Shown here piece after piece: positions 26,553-35,649 of a stretch of DNA of 64,000 bases. Below the pieces are notes generated by a model. That model ran no database searches, was not told the origin of the DNA, and saw only the letters and a list, made by a program, of their open reading frames with translations. The stretch is from contig JAFGNT010000018.1 of the NCBI GenBank assembly GCA_016926855.1, positions 1-64,000 on the forward strand. Direction: 5' to 3'. The stretch's first letter is position 1; every line of letters begins with the position of its first letter. Position numbers and translations under genes: made by a program. The stretch comes from Methanomicrobiaceae archaeon. Lineage in GTDB: Archaea; Halobacteriota; Methanomicrobia; Methanomicrobiales; Methanomicrobiaceae.

Positions 26553-27317
26553 ATGATGATAAATAGGCTCAGGAACGGTCTGCTTCTGGTTATGGCAACG
26601 GGACTTGCGAGCGCTGTCCAGGCAGTCGATTCCACAGGTCAGTCCACCTCTCTCACACAGAGTGACTATTTCACAATTTTCCTCGCGGGAATTATATTCA
26701 TCAACGTGTTCTTGGTCCTCTTGTACAGGATTTTCCGCAGGGAGCAGCCAGCGAAGAAACGGTCATCGGCATTCACCGTCATTGGAACGATTATCGCCTT
26801 TTTTATGGTCGGTGTCGGAAGTATCTTATTTATTACCGATATCCTCGTGCTGATTCATATTATCGGCGGAGTTGCTCATTTTCGAAGCGCATATTATTTC
26901 CTCCTGAACTTCTTCCCCGATAATATCACCTTTGGTATCATCATTGCCGGAGGAACGGGACTGTTGATGTTCCTGCTGGGTTTTTACCTCATCATTTTAA
27001 TCCACGGTACGAAATTTATCGACCCAAAAGGAATGCCGACGATGAGTGGAGCTATTTCAAAAGGCCAGAATGTCAAAGAAGAGCTCGAACCTCTCAATCC
27101 CACACTCACGTTCAGGGTATTGCGGCGAGACAACGATAAACCCGCACCTGATGTCAAAGTAGTCCTGAAGCAGCGACAGGGTATCAAATTCCACACAAAA
27201 TTTACCGACTTCAACGGAGAAGTAAAATTTTCCAATATCGAAGGGTATGCCTATGATCATTATGCATATGTGGAGGGTGATGAAAACCGCCAGGTTTTCA
27301 GGGTTTTACAGAAGTGA
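26553..27317 (+). CDS. membrane protein with C-terminal cytosolic beta domain
   Basis: A 254-residue protein that I do not recognise. It has a signal-like N-terminus ending ASAVQA, then hydrophobic segments at about residues 40-60, 70-98 and 122-150, and a soluble C-terminal domain from about 165. That domain has an Ig-like or carboxypeptidase-regulatory-like pattern ([36 protein letters not shown]). It follows nreA by 46 bases. The end overlaps the DNA ligase end on the other strand by 20 bases. Confidence 0.75.
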   Translation: MMINRLRNGLLLVMATGLASAVQAVDSTGQSTSLTQSDYFTIFLAGIIFINVFLVLLYRIFRREQPAKKRSSAFTVIGTIIAFFMVGVGSILFITDILVLIHIIGGVAHFRSAYYFLLNFFPDNITFGIIIAGGTGLLMFLLGFYLIILIHGTKFIDPKGMPTMSGAISKGQNVKEELEPLNPTLTFRVLRRDNDKPAPDVKVVLKQRQGIKFHTKFTDFNGEVKFSNIEGYAYDHYAYVEGDENRQVFRVLQK

Positions 27318-28941
27318 CTTGTGAATAATAACGTTCCCCGATCTGTGCGAGACTCTCCACGTCATCCACACTTTTATCCTCGCGCAGGCAGATAAACCGG
27401 GGAAACCTGAGAGCATATCCACCGGAATAATTCGGACTGCGCTGGATCTCCGCATATCCCACTTCAATGACGACGGAGGGCTCAAACACGATTTCCTTGC
27501 CCGAGGTCGAGAGAACCGTGTCCTTTAGCAGATCATACATGATGGCAAGCATCTCGTCTGAAAAGCCCGTCGCAACTTTACTGACCGGAATGAATTCCCC
27601 GGAATCCCGGCATGCAAGGAGAAATGATCCGTAGAGCTTCGCCCTCCGGCCTTCTCCCCATTCAGCACCGATAACAGCAAGATCGAGTGTATCAACCGCT
27701 GGTTTGATCTTCACCCAGTTTTTTCCCCGGACACCGGGAGTATATGGTGAGGACGGCGCCTTGATCATAATTCCCTCGTGCCCTTTTTCAAGCGCTTCCC
27801 GGTAAAATTCCTCAACCTCTTCAGTATTATCACTCACCAGTTGCGGGGCAATATAATCTCCGAGGACCGATTCAAGATGCGCCCGTCGCTCGGATAGTGT
27901 CGCATCGATATATGTGGTTCCGTCGAGAAACAGCAGGTCGAACACCCAGGGAATCATTGTGATCTCATCGATATGAAGATCGAGATCGTGCTTTCTCCTG
28001 AAGCGGCGGAGAACGAACTGGAAGGGAAGCGGTTTTCCGTCCCTGACCGCAATCACCTCACCATCCAGGATTACATCGTGTTTCGTCGCTCCGACAAGCG
28101 CCTGAACGATATCAGGGAGTGCATGGGTTACGTCTTCAAGTTTCCGGGAATATATACGGCACTCACCGCCCTTTTTATGGAACTGAAACCTGCTCCCGTC
28201 ATACTTCATCTCCGCAGCCACAGCGCCGTGTTCGGCCAGCATTGCCCCGATGCTTCCCTGCTGGGCCAGCATCATCTTTACCGGCCGGAACAACTCTATC
28301 CTGACCCCGGAAAGCGCATCGGCACCCTCACGCGCAAGCAGTGCCACCTCACCAAGATCATTGCGTGCCTGGTAGGCATGCTCAACCAGAACCGATGGTA
28401 CATCGAATGCGCGTGCTATCGCATCACGAATGTTGCCTTCCCCAATCCCGATTCGAAGTTCACCGAGGAGCAGCCGTGCCAGATATTTCCCCTCAACCGG
28501 CTGCGCATTGGCAAACAGTCTTCGGATAACCTTCAGTTTTTCACGCTGGGAGCGGGATCCGCCCACGCCGGCGATATATGTGAAATCACGATACACCTCC
28601 TCGAGCTCAAGGGCAGTCGTAAAAAAGGATGTCTGTTCCTTGGTAGTAAGGATATGCTCTACTGCGCGGCCTACATCCCCTTCACGGTTAATGGTCCGAA
28701 CGACCGACTCCTTTTTTATCCCTGCTACATATGCAACGCCTTCATAGAGGAGATTCGGGCCCACGCCAACCTTCTCCGGCCGCCAGTCAGGAAATATTCG
28801 GCCCATTATAAACCGCACAAAGACAGGAAGTTCTCCCTCGCTCAGGGAAGGAAGCTCTCCCTGAAGGACGTCAATCATCTCGAGTCTCCCGGAGATCGCT
28901 TCGAGCCGTGTGCACAGATCAGAAAAATCACTGAACAGCAT
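27298..28941 (-). CDS. lig: ATP-dependent DNA ligase
   Basis: A 547-residue archaeal type I ligase. It has an N-terminal DNA-binding domain, then the adenylation motif [14 protein letters not shown] near residue 247 with the catalytic lysine, ILDGEVIAV (motif III), FDLLFLDG (motif IIIa), EGIMIKAP (motif IV) and NWVKIKP (motif V). The C-terminus carries the OB domain with [16 protein letters not shown]. It seals Okazaki fragments and repair nicks. GGAGG lies 9-13 bases before the ATG. It follows the MBL-fold gene by 27 bases. Confidence 0.97.
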   Translation of the reverse strand: MLFSDFSDLCTRLEAISGRLEMIDVLQGELPSLSEGELPVFVRFIMGRIFPDWRPEKVGVGPNLLYEGVAYVAGIKKESVVRTINREGDVGRAVEHILTTKEQTSFFTTALELEEVYRDFTYIAGVGGSRSQREKLKVIRRLFANAQPVEGKYLARLLLGELRIGIGEGNIRDAIARAFDVPSVLVEHAYQARNDLGEVALLAREGADALSGVRIELFRPVKMMLAQQGSIGAMLAEHGAVAAEMKYDGSRFQFHKKGGECRIYSRKLEDVTHALPDIVQALVGATKHDVILDGEVIAVRDGKPLPFQFVLRRFRRKHDLDLHIDEITMIPWVFDLLFLDGTTYIDATLSERRAHLESVLGDYIAPQLVSDNTEEVEEFYREALEKGHEGIMIKAPSSPYTPGVRGKNWVKIKPAVDTLDLAVIGAEWGEGRRAKLYGSFLLACRDSGEFIPVSKVATGFSDEMLAIMYDLLKDTVLSTSGKEIVFEPSVVIEVGYAEIQRSPNYSGGYALRFPRFICLREDKSVDDVESLAQIGERYYSQVTSVKP

Positions 28942-28968
28942 TGATAATATCCTCCGAAGATGGCGCAG

Positions 28969-29748
28969 TCACAGGACTATCGTCTCAGAAACCTCATGCT
29001 GCCCTGCGACATGAAGGCGGATTGATCCCGCATACAGACCAAGTCCCAGAACAGCACTTGCCTGCGCCCGTTCCGGTGTGTTGTTCACTTCGCTGAGGTG
29101 GGCAAGCACGGCCGTATGCACCGTATCCGCGAGCCTTCCGAGGCAGGCGGCGCTCGCCGTGTTGGAAAGATGCCCGCGTTTTACGTCACGGATGCGGCGT
29201 TTTAAAAACGCGGGATACGGACCGTTTTCAAGCATCTGGGGGCAGTGATTACTTTCAAGGACCAGTGCGTCGCAGGTTTTCAGGTGGGAGAGCATCTGCT
29301 CGCTCACGCACCCCGTATCGGTGCAACACCCGAGCACCGAATCACCTTCCCGGATGAGGAAACCACAGGGTTCGGCAGCGTCATGGAAAACGGAGAACGG
29401 TGTGACGGAAAAATCAGATACCGGAAATGTCGTGCCCGGACGGCAGGCGGAATGCGTGATCGGTTTTGCCGACGTGCGGCGGTTGTTCAGAAAATCATGC
29501 AGTGTTCCTTCCGTCGCCATGACCGGAACATCAAGGTGCCGTGCCAGCGTGTCGACTCCGCGCAGGTGATCGGTGTGCTCATGGGTAACGAGAATAGCCC
29601 GGATTAAATCTTCCCTGCCGCCGCATGCCAGAAGCCGGTTTCTGATCTGGCGTCCCGAAAGTCCGGCATCGACGAGAAGGGCGCCTGATTCACCTTCGAT
29701 ATAAATACAGTTTCCCTTGCTCCCGCTTGCGAGAACGGTCACCCTCAT
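28969..29748 (-). CDS. MBL-fold metallo-hydrolase
   Basis: A 259-residue beta-lactamase-fold protein with MRVTVLASGSKGNCIYIEGESG at the start, VTHEHTDHLRGV as the metal motif (HxHxDH) near residue 60, and LESNHCPQML and LAHLSEVNN later. This resembles the YycJ/WalJ-like exonuclease group, but the substrate is not established. I start at ATG 29748 on family grounds; 29769 is the longer frame. It is upstream of and probably co-transcribed with the ligase, suggesting nucleic-acid work. Confidence 0.87.
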   Translation of the reverse strand: MRVTVLASGSKGNCIYIEGESGALLVDAGLSGRQIRNRLLACGGREDLIRAILVTHEHTDHLRGVDTLARHLDVPVMATEGTLHDFLNNRRTSAKPITHSACRPGTTFPVSDFSVTPFSVFHDAAEPCGFLIREGDSVLGCCTDTGCVSEQMLSHLKTCDALVLESNHCPQMLENGPYPAFLKRRIRDVKRGHLSNTASAACLGRLADTVHTAVLAHLSEVNNTPERAQASAVLGLGLYAGSIRLHVAGQHEVSETIVL

Positions 29749-29796
29749 ACCAGTATAGTGGAGGGGCATCCCCCATATAAGCCACGTTTTATACCG

Positions 29797-29982
29797 TCAC
29801 TTCACCTGTCCGCCGACCTCCAGTTCAACAAGAATGGGGGCTATCGTGCCTGTATTGACCGAGCGTTTTGCAAGTTTTGTCAGCTTCCTGCAGTAATAGA
29901 TATGCGTCACCTGAAAGCCGACAAGCAGGCCGAAGCAACATGCAGTAATCGCAATCAGCAGGTAATTTAGGGGATCAATCAT
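29797..29982 (-). CDS. tiny membrane protein, paralogue of its upstream neighbour
   Basis: A 61-residue protein: a hydrophobic segment at residues 5-27, then a basic stretch with YYCRKLTKLAKRS, and a short acidic end (IAPILVELEVGG). GGTGA lies 5-9 bases before the ATG. It follows a gene of the same design by 21 bases. The function is unknown; a single-pass membrane anchor with a cytosolic tail is likely. Confidence 0.65.
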   Translation of the reverse strand: MIDPLNYLLIAITACCFGLLVGFQVTHIYYCRKLTKLAKRSVNTGTIAPILVELEVGGQVK

Positions 29983-30003
29983 TCAGGTCACCAGGAATAC
30001 TAC

Positions 30004-30204
30004 TCATGATTCTCTTTCAAGTTCGTCAAGGAGAGGCTCAATTGAGTCGACATCGCGGCATGCCGCGGCGACATGCATAAACCGTTTCTGATAGTATCGG
30101 GTCATCACAAGGTATCCGGCAAGAAGACCGATAACAAATGTGAGAAAGCCTATCGCACTGTAGATGATAACTTCGGTGAGAAGAACCATTGGAGTTTCAT
30201 TCAT
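30004..30204 (-). CDS. tiny membrane protein, paralogue of its downstream neighbour
   Basis: A 66-residue protein from ATG 30204 (an in-frame GTG at 30213 is also possible). The N-terminal segment is hydrophobic (VIIYSAIGFLTFVIGLLAGYLV), followed by MTRYYQKRFMHVA and an acidic end IEPLLDELERES. The order hydrophobic helix, T-x-x-YY motif, basic stretch, I-x-P-L/I-L-x-E-L-E matches the next gene, so the pair looks like a tandem duplication. Confidence 0.65.
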   Translation of the reverse strand: MNETPMVLLTEVIIYSAIGFLTFVIGLLAGYLVMTRYYQKRFMHVAAACRDVDSIEPLLDELERES

Positions 30205-30377
30205 TGACGCCACTGATAAAGCTATTGAAACAGGAGACCGGATGGGGGGTGCAGAAGTCTGGGGACAGACAGCGAGATATCTTTAATCCGGACAAAAAGG
30301 ATACCTCATATAGTTTATCCCATGCACACTCACGATGCTGAATACTGCCTCAATGGTCAGGCCACGGAGATTTTTCG

Positions 30378-31514
30378 GTGACCGAAGGAGAATCTTCCGG
30401 GAAGATGCCTGCATTCCGGCTTTCCCTTGAGGAGGCTGCCGGCTCGATCGGCAATTTCGGAACGGTGCTTCCTATAGTGCTTGGCGTTGCGTTGGTTTCC
30501 GATGTGAATCTCGGCCAGATTCTCCTCTTCTTCGGCATCTGGTATATCCTGACCGGGGTGATTTACCAGATCCCGGTGCCGGTCGAGCCGATGAAAGCGA
30601 TGGGTGCCATTGTGATAGCCGAAGGGCTCCTTTATAATGAGATCGTGACCGCAGGAATGCTAATCGGTGTATTTACCCTCCTGATCGGAGTTTTCGGAGG
30701 GATGCGCTTCATGCGTGATCGTATTCCCGAATATGTGATCCGCGGCATTCAGCTGGGCCTTGCGCTCGTCCTTCTGAAGACTGCAACCCCCTTTATCCTC
30801 AAAGACCTGTTTTTTGCGTTTCTTGGGATTGGCATCATCGTCATTTTTCTCCTCGCCGGGACACGCAGGCAGATCCCCAACCTTTCCGCGTTGGTGGTCA
30901 TCCTGATCGGAATTGGCGCCGCCGTTACATCGACGGGCGTGCCGGAAGCGCATATGATCGAACCGCTTCGGCTGACGCTTCCATCGTTATCCACCGTTCC
31001 CGCAGCAACGTGGCAGCTGGTTATCCCGCAAATCCCCCTTGTTCTCACCAATGCAACACTAGCAACGGCGCTTCTCGCCCATGATCTCTACAAAAAGAAT
31101 ATCGAGCCTGACAGGCTCGCAATCACCATCGGGACGATGAATCTCATCTCCGTCCCATTAGGCGGATTTCCCATGTGCCACGGTGCGGGGGGCCTTGCCG
31201 CACACTACCGTTTCGGTGCACGTACAGGAATGGGGAACGTCATTGGCGGCATTATTCTCATCGGTGCAGCTCTCTTTTTTGCATCCCCGGCAGCAATCCA
31301 GAGTATTCCCCCGGGTGTATTCGCCGCCCTGCTGGTCTTCGTCGCCATCGAACTGGCGAAGAATGCCCTGAAAACCGACTCCATGGTGATCACCGCGATA
31401 ATGGGGGCCGTCGCCGTTCTTTCCTCGATGACAATCGCATTCCTTGCCGGGCTTGCCATGGCGTGGATTCTCCATATACGAACTTCGCGTTCGGGCAACA
31501 CGGGAAGTACATGA
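30378..31514 (+). CDS. MOT1-type molybdate/sulfate permease
   Basis: A 378-residue membrane protein with about ten hydrophobic segments. The motif YQIPVPVEPMKAMGAIVIAEG near residues 57-76 is the signature of the MOT1 molybdate transporter family, and SLEEAAGSIGNFGTVLPIVLG near residue 15 is the matching first-helix block. A second signature appears as GGFPMCHGAGGLAAHYRFGART near residue 263. MOT1 proteins carry molybdate; sulfate transport is the main alternative. The GTG at 30378 follows CGGAGAT; ATG 30405 is a shorter choice. It stands beside three ABC oxyanion importers. Confidence 0.87.
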   Translation: MTEGESSGKMPAFRLSLEEAAGSIGNFGTVLPIVLGVALVSDVNLGQILLFFGIWYILTGVIYQIPVPVEPMKAMGAIVIAEGLLYNEIVTAGMLIGVFTLLIGVFGGMRFMRDRIPEYVIRGIQLGLALVLLKTATPFILKDLFFAFLGIGIIVIFLLAGTRRQIPNLSALVVILIGIGAAVTSTGVPEAHMIEPLRLTLPSLSTVPAATWQLVIPQIPLVLTNATLATALLAHDLYKKNIEPDRLAITIGTMNLISVPLGGFPMCHGAGGLAAHYRFGARTGMGNVIGGIILIGAALFFASPAAIQSIPPGVFAALLVFVAIELAKNALKTDSMVITAIMGAVAVLSSMTIAFLAGLAMAWILHIRTSRSGNTGST

Positions 31515-31530
31515 CCCGGAAACGGAACCT

Positions 31531-31604
31531 TATATCCTGTGAATATATAATGATGTAAAAAATATATAGGAGATATATCAATTGGTATCAAACCTGCGAG
31601 GTGA
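31531..31604 (+). promoter_or_regulatory. TATA-like elements and Shine-Dalgarno of the 74-residue gene
   Basis: Three AT-rich boxes (TTATATCC near 31530, GAATATATAA near 31541, AAAATATATAGG near 31558) lie between the MOT1 stop and the next ATG. GAGGTGA at 31598-31604 is 6 bases before ATG 31611. This indicates a separate transcription start after MOT1. Confidence 0.5.
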
Positions 31605-31610
31605 ACAGAC

Positions 31611-31835
31611 ATGGCAATTAAAATCTATGTCCGCGAACGGCAAAAAGTCGGAAGCGGAGTTAAACAGCCGAAATACCGCGTTGTTGCGGTAACGGGCGGT
31701 CAGGGTGCGCACTTCAAGATCGAGGCGACCCACTTCAGAAAAAACGAGATCGAACTGATTGCGAAAGATATCGGCGCCGAACTGGTGTACCTCGAACAAA
31801 TGCCCGAGGAAAAACACGGTTCGATGAAGGATTAA
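31611..31835 (+). CDS. small conserved-looking protein of unknown function
   Basis: A 74-residue soluble protein (MAIKIYVRERQKVGSG at the start, KYRVVAVTGGQGAHFKIEATHF in the middle, IAKDIGAELVYLEQMPEE near the end). The alternating beta-alpha pattern suggests one compact domain. A strong ribosome-binding site and TATA elements precede it. It is followed 28 bases later by a winged-helix gene. I do not know its function. Confidence 0.78.
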   Translation: MAIKIYVRERQKVGSGVKQPKYRVVAVTGGQGAHFKIEATHFRKNEIELIAKDIGAELVYLEQMPEEKHGSMKD

Positions 31836-31863
31836 ACACACAAACCATTCCATTTTTTCGTAA

Positions 31864-32229
31864 ATGCTCTCCGAAAGCATTCTTCTCACAGCAGCGATCG
31901 AGATCATGCTCCGTCTGGATTATCATGTGGCGATACAGGCAGGTCCGGACGGCATTGCCATCCGCCTTCCCACGACCCGTCGGCTGGCAGAGTATCTCGG
32001 TGTGCCCCACTACTATGTACTGCCCCATTTTGCGGAGATGGAGAAAAACAATCTAATACAGCGAAAAGAGCGTGTCGGCATCTCAACGACACCCCGCGGC
32101 ACACGGATGCTTCTTTCGCAGATGGGAGACGAGTATGCCGAAGAAACGAACGCCGTGCTCGGTGATGACCTGTTTGCGCTCCTGCAGAAGCGCGCACTCC
32201 TCATCTCACCGGATGACCAGGTATCATAA
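31864..32229 (+). CDS. winged-helix DNA-binding protein
   Basis: A 121-residue protein whose middle part reads as a winged helix: RLPTTRRLAEYLGVPHYYVLPHFAEMEKNNLIQRKERVGISTTPRGTRML, with a recognition-helix candidate around residues 45-60 and a wing near 65-75. It has no ligand domain. It faces modC, 62 bases apart, and is the only candidate regulator within the Mo/W region. A link to control of those genes is inferred from position only. No clear ribosome-binding site precedes the ATG. Confidence 0.72.
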   Translation: MLSESILLTAAIEIMLRLDYHVAIQAGPDGIAIRLPTTRRLAEYLGVPHYYVLPHFAEMEKNNLIQRKERVGISTTPRGTRMLLSQMGDEYAEETNAVLGDDLFALLQKRALLISPDDQVS

Positions 32230-32291
32230 AGGCCACTCCCGGATCACGAAGACCATTATCCTGTCACCGGCAGAAAATAGGGTCGTCCTTT

Positions 32292-33338
32292 TCAGAAAAC
32301 GTGGACAGAGCATGCCTTGAAGGTCAGGTAAACGGAGTCCCCCTCTGAAAGGTTCATGGCTTCATAACCCTGGCGGGTCAGGACGACCACGAAGGGAATC
32401 CCCGCATCGACAGAGAGGCGTACAAACATACCATTGTCAACAATTTCGGCAATCATCCCCTGAAAAGAGTTGCGCGCGCTTGCATCGAGGGGTTCTCTAG
32501 ATATAAGAATATCCTCCGGCCGGACACTCGCATAAACACTCTCCCCGGAAACACAGGTTGATGACACGATGTGCAAACCTTTTACATCGATATATGACCC
32601 ATCACCCTGTTTCCTGCACGCACCCCTGAAGAGGTTTTCAACGCCCACAAACTGTGCGATGAATTCTGATTCGGGCCTCCTGAAAATATCATCAGGTTCT
32701 CCGATCTGTACAATTTCCCCTTTGTTCATGACGGCAACACGATCGGCAAGTGAAAACACTTCCTCGAAATTGTGCGTGATGTGGATGATCGTGGTCCCGA
32801 AAATGGTGTGCAGGCGTTTTAATTCCTTTCTCAGTTTCTCGCGTGTCTGACCGTCCAGAGCACTCAGAGGTTCATCGAGAAGCAGGACTGTCGGGTTGAG
32901 GATAATAGCACGCGATATCGCCGCCCTCTGCTGTTCCCCTCCGCTTAATGTGTCCGGGTACCGGTGGAGAAGGTGATCGATCCCGAAAAGTTCCGCAACC
33001 TCGTGCACTTTCGTTTCTTTCTCATCTTTGGGTACTTTGCGGTTTTTCAGGCCAAATGCGATGTTTTCCCCGACGGTCAGGTGGGGAAAGAGCATATAAT
33101 CCTGGTACACCATGGTGATGTTCCGGTCTTTCGGAGGCTTATGGGTGATATCATTCCCCAGAAGAAGCACTTTCCCGCTGTCGGGAGGGTAGACGCCCGC
33201 GACAGTCTCCAGAAGAATTGTCTTCCCCGCCCCCGTCGGGCCGATGATAACCATGTATTCGCCATCTTTCACATCAAGGGAGACATTCTTCAACGTAAAC
33301 TCACCAAGATCTTTGGAGACGTTTTCAATCCGGAGCAT
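32292..33338 (-). CDS. modC: molybdate/tungstate ABC transporter ATPase (Mod-type)
   Basis: A 348-residue ABC ATPase. Walker A GPTGAGKT lies near residue 33, the Q-loop in MVYQDYMLFPH near 78, signature LSGGEQQRAAISRA near 131, Walker B LLLDEPLSALD near 152 and H-loop ITHNFEE near 188. The C-terminal TOBE-like domain ends VYLTFKACSVHVF, the usual form in molybdate importers. It drives uptake with the ModB permease encoded 11 bases upstream. It is the last gene of the unit that begins with trmO. Confidence 0.93.
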   Translation of the reverse strand: MLRIENVSKDLGEFTLKNVSLDVKDGEYMVIIGPTGAGKTILLETVAGVYPPDSGKVLLLGNDITHKPPKDRNITMVYQDYMLFPHLTVGENIAFGLKNRKVPKDEKETKVHEVAELFGIDHLLHRYPDTLSGGEQQRAAISRAIILNPTVLLLDEPLSALDGQTREKLRKELKRLHTIFGTTIIHITHNFEEVFSLADRVAVMNKGEIVQIGEPDDIFRRPESEFIAQFVGVENLFRGACRKQGDGSYIDVKGLHIVSSTCVSGESVYASVRPEDILISREPLDASARNSFQGMIAEIVDNGMFVRLSVDAGIPFVVVLTRQGYEAMNLSEGDSVYLTFKACSVHVF

Positions 33339-33349
33339 GTAAAAACCTC

Positions 33350-34144
33350 CTAAAAGCGGGCAGCACCACCATACCGCTCAAAAATATAGAGTGAAACAAC
33401 GGAAATCACGATAAGTATCGTTGCCGCAGATATCGCCAGTTCAAGTTTTCCGCAGGACATGTTCAGGAACAGTGAAATCGGTAGTGTTTCTGTCTGCATA
33501 CGTGTCGCACCGGCAACGAGCAGTGCCGCTCCGAATTCGCCGATACCCTTTGACCACGTAATAACAGATCCGGCAAGCAGACCGTTTGCGGCCATCGGAA
33601 GCGTAACCCGCCATATAGCCTGAAAATCACTGCACCCGAGCGTTTTTGCCACATATTCATACCGCGGGCTGATGCTTTCAAATGTGGATCGCATGATGCG
33701 GAGCATGAACGGGAGATTGACAAAGAACTGTGCGGCGATAATCCCAAGTGGCGTGAACACAAAGACAAGCCCGATGTCTGCCAGCGCCTGACCGAACGGC
33801 GTCGTGCCGAAGAGGAGGAGGAGACCCACACCTGCAACCAGCGGGGGGAGGGCGAGGGGCATATCAAGTACCATGTTCACAACATTTTTTCCGAAAAACC
33901 GGTACCTGGCAAGGGCATATGCGGCTGGTACGGCAACAAGGATACAGAGCAGTGTTGAAACAATCGAGGTGATAAGGCTCAGTGTGATGGCGAACTGTAT
34001 CTCTTCGCTCATGAGAGAGGCGAGTACGGCTTCGGGAGCGGGGTGGCTTACTACCAGCAGGAGAAGTGCGACAATGAATCCCGTCAGGACCAGACTTGCG
34101 GCAATTGTGATGATTTTCAGCCAGTCAGGCCTGATTTCCGTCAA
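33350..34144 (-). CDS. modB: molybdate/tungstate ABC transporter permease (Mod-type)
   Basis: A 264-residue inner-membrane permease with about six hydrophobic segments and the cytoplasmic EAA-type loop (VAKTLGCSDFQAIWRVTLP, then GLLAGSVITWSKGIGEFGA). I place the start at TTG 34144, with GGGGAGGA 8-15 bases upstream, directly after the trmO stop; the longer frame at 34192 would overlap trmO by 52 bases. It forms the translocation channel with modC and the modA-encoded binding protein. Confidence 0.9.
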   Translation of the reverse strand: MTEIRPDWLKIITIAASLVLTGFIVALLLLVVSHPAPEAVLASLMSEEIQFAITLSLITSIVSTLLCILVAVPAAYALARYRFFGKNVVNMVLDMPLALPPLVAGVGLLLLFGTTPFGQALADIGLVFVFTPLGIIAAQFFVNLPFMLRIMRSTFESISPRYEYVAKTLGCSDFQAIWRVTLPMAANGLLAGSVITWSKGIGEFGAALLVAGATRMQTETLPISLFLNMSCGKLELAISAATILIVISVVSLYIFERYGGAARF

Positions 34145-34683
34145 ATGGTAGTCCTCCCCCTCTCCCGCAGCTTTTTGGGTGTCGCGTTCCACTGAGCGAT
34201 GTCATCCATATGCTGGTCATCGACCCATCCGCTTTTCACGTCCCCCCTGTGGTCGAACTGGCGGACATAGGGTTTGATATCCAAGAGGGGCGTGCCGTCC
34301 AGAATATCGACCGCTCCTATCCTCAGAATGTTGCGATCGACGCCGAGCAGGTCCACGATGGAAAGGCCGATCGGGTTCGGGCGGTTGAAATGCCGGATGG
34401 CAAAGATCCCCCGCTCCTTCTCCCCGTCAAGAAACGGCTTCTGCGTCAGATTTTTCCCGGTAGCCCGGTCAAAATGGTACAGCAGGATAAGATGTGAGAA
34501 CCGTTCGATATCCAGAAGCCCGTGTTCGTACTCAGGAAACAACTCGACTGTCCCGACCGAAGGATTGAATATACCCTGTATGGGCGTATTTTCATGTTCA
34601 GTATGTTCTGAATGGATTACTCCGATAGGCGTATAGACAAATTCCATCCGTTTTACTTTTTCACTTATTTCTTTCGAATCCAC
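34141..34683 (-). CDS. trmO: TrmO-like tRNA (N6-methylthreonylcarbamoyladenosine) methyltransferase
   Basis: A 180-residue protein of the TrmO (UPF0066/YaeB) family. Hallmarks are FVYTPIGVIHSEHTEHENTP, HLILLYHFDRA, GIFAIRHFNRPNPIGLSIVDL (family form RSPxRPNPIGLS) and ILDGTPLLDIKPYV. Members methylate t6A37 of tRNA using SAM. GTG 34683 (after GGTGATG) is my start; ATG 34692 and ATG 34647 are alternatives. It has its own TATA box and leads the trmO-modB-modC unit. Its place within the importer genes is odd. Confidence 0.9.
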   Translation of the reverse strand: MDSKEISEKVKRMEFVYTPIGVIHSEHTEHENTPIQGIFNPSVGTVELFPEYEHGLLDIERFSHLILLYHFDRATGKNLTQKPFLDGEKERGIFAIRHFNRPNPIGLSIVDLLGVDRNILRIGAVDILDGTPLLDIKPYVRQFDHRGDVKSGWVDDQHMDDIAQWNATPKKLRERGRTTI

Positions 34684-34727
34684 CTGTATCATCACCTGAA
34701 AGAGAGATTTGCCATCAGAATTGGCAG

Positions 34728-34735
34728 ATTATATA
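34728..34735 (-). promoter_or_regulatory. TATA box of the trmO-modB-modC unit
   Basis: TATATAAT on the minus strand, about 45-50 bases before the trmO start. With a terminator just upstream it implies transcription separate from modA. Confidence 0.5.
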
Positions 34736-34792
34736 CCATTGAGACAACCGTTCCTGTACATGTCCTATTTCCCACCTGATATAATACATAAC

Positions 34793-34822
34793 GAAAAAGG
34801 AGTGGCGGTACGATAATGCCAC
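34793..34822 (-). terminator. hairpin and T-run after modA
   Basis: On the minus strand an inverted repeat GTGGC...GCCAC (34822-34802) is followed by CTCCTTTTT, right after the modA stop codon. This looks like a terminator that ends the modA transcript before trmO. Confidence 0.55.
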
Positions 34823-34830
34823 CGGTCACT

Positions 34831-35649
34831 CTACATGCTTTCGTACTTTTCGGACGGGTATGTTTCAAATCCATGCTTTTCAAAGATTGCCTTGCCCTCA
34901 TCGGACGATACGAAATTCATGAACTTCTCCGCATTCCCGGGATTTTCAGAGAATGAGAGTGTTCCGATGGGGATTACCTTAATAAATCCTTTGTCAATCG
35001 GAATATCCACTTTCTCCATCGTCTCGGGGTTGAACAGGTCTTCCCAGATGATCGCCGCATCCGCCTGGTCCATCGAGATATAGACAAGGAGTTCGTTCAC
35101 GGTTCCGGATTTCACCACGCAATTCTTCTCCACGTCTTCCCACAGGCCGTCTTTCTCCAGCATGGATTTCGCTGCTGTACCGACAGCGGGGCCGGTTGGT
35201 TCGCCTATCGCCACGCGGATACCCTCTCGTGTCAGATCCTCAAGAGTCTGAATATTTTTCGGGTTGCCTTTCCCGGTGACGATCGCCAGTACATGATACA
35301 CCGTCGGTGCGCTCTGGTCGATGAAACCCTTTTTAGCAGCCGAATCTATATAGGACTTCGCCCCCGGCATGTAGGCGTCACCCTTCTGAACCAGTTCAAT
35401 CTGCGACAGGAGCTGAGCGGAACCGCCGTACGTGTAATCAATGGAAATACCTTCCTTTTCCGAAAACACTTCAGCTATTTCATCCATCGGTTCACGAAGG
35501 CCCGCGCCGCAATAGACGAGCAGGGACCCGCCGGCCTCGTCCCCGGTGAGGGGAGGATTGACATTCGAGCCCGCATTCGTGCATCCTGAAACAAGGAGCG
35601 CCATCAGCAGCACAACGACGGCACCAACGAGAAGATTGTGTTTCTTCAT
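34831..35649 (-). CDS. modA: molybdate/tungstate-binding lipoprotein (ModA-type)
   Basis: A 272-residue solute-binding protein. It has a lipoprotein signal (LLMALLVSGC, Cys near residue 23), then SLLVYCGAGLREPMDEIAEVF, YTYGGSAQLLSQIE and AIGEPTGPAVGTAAKSML, the pattern of the ModA family that coordinates oxyanions with Ser and backbone groups. It is anchored outside the membrane and delivers substrate to ModB. It has its own AT-rich promoter region (35650-35727) and a terminator after it. Confidence 0.92.
   Translation of the reverse strand: MKKHNLLVGAVVVLLMALLVSGCTNAGSNVNPPLTGDEAGGSLLVYCGAGLREPMDEIAEVFSEKEGISIDYTYGGSAQLLSQIELVQKGDAYMPGAKSYIDSAAKKGFIDQSAPTVYHVLAIVTGKGNPKNIQTLEDLTREGIRVAIGEPTGPAVGTAAKSMLEKDGLWEDVEKNCVVKSGTVNELLVYISMDQADAAIIWEDLFNPETMEKVDIPIDKGFIKVIPIGTLSFSENPGNAEKFMNFVSSDEGKAIFEKHGFETYPSEKYESM

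Noticed and set aside
27973-28944. 323-residue plus-strand frame
   Set aside because: It mirrors the DNA ligase gene, whose motifs I to V are intact on the minus strand.
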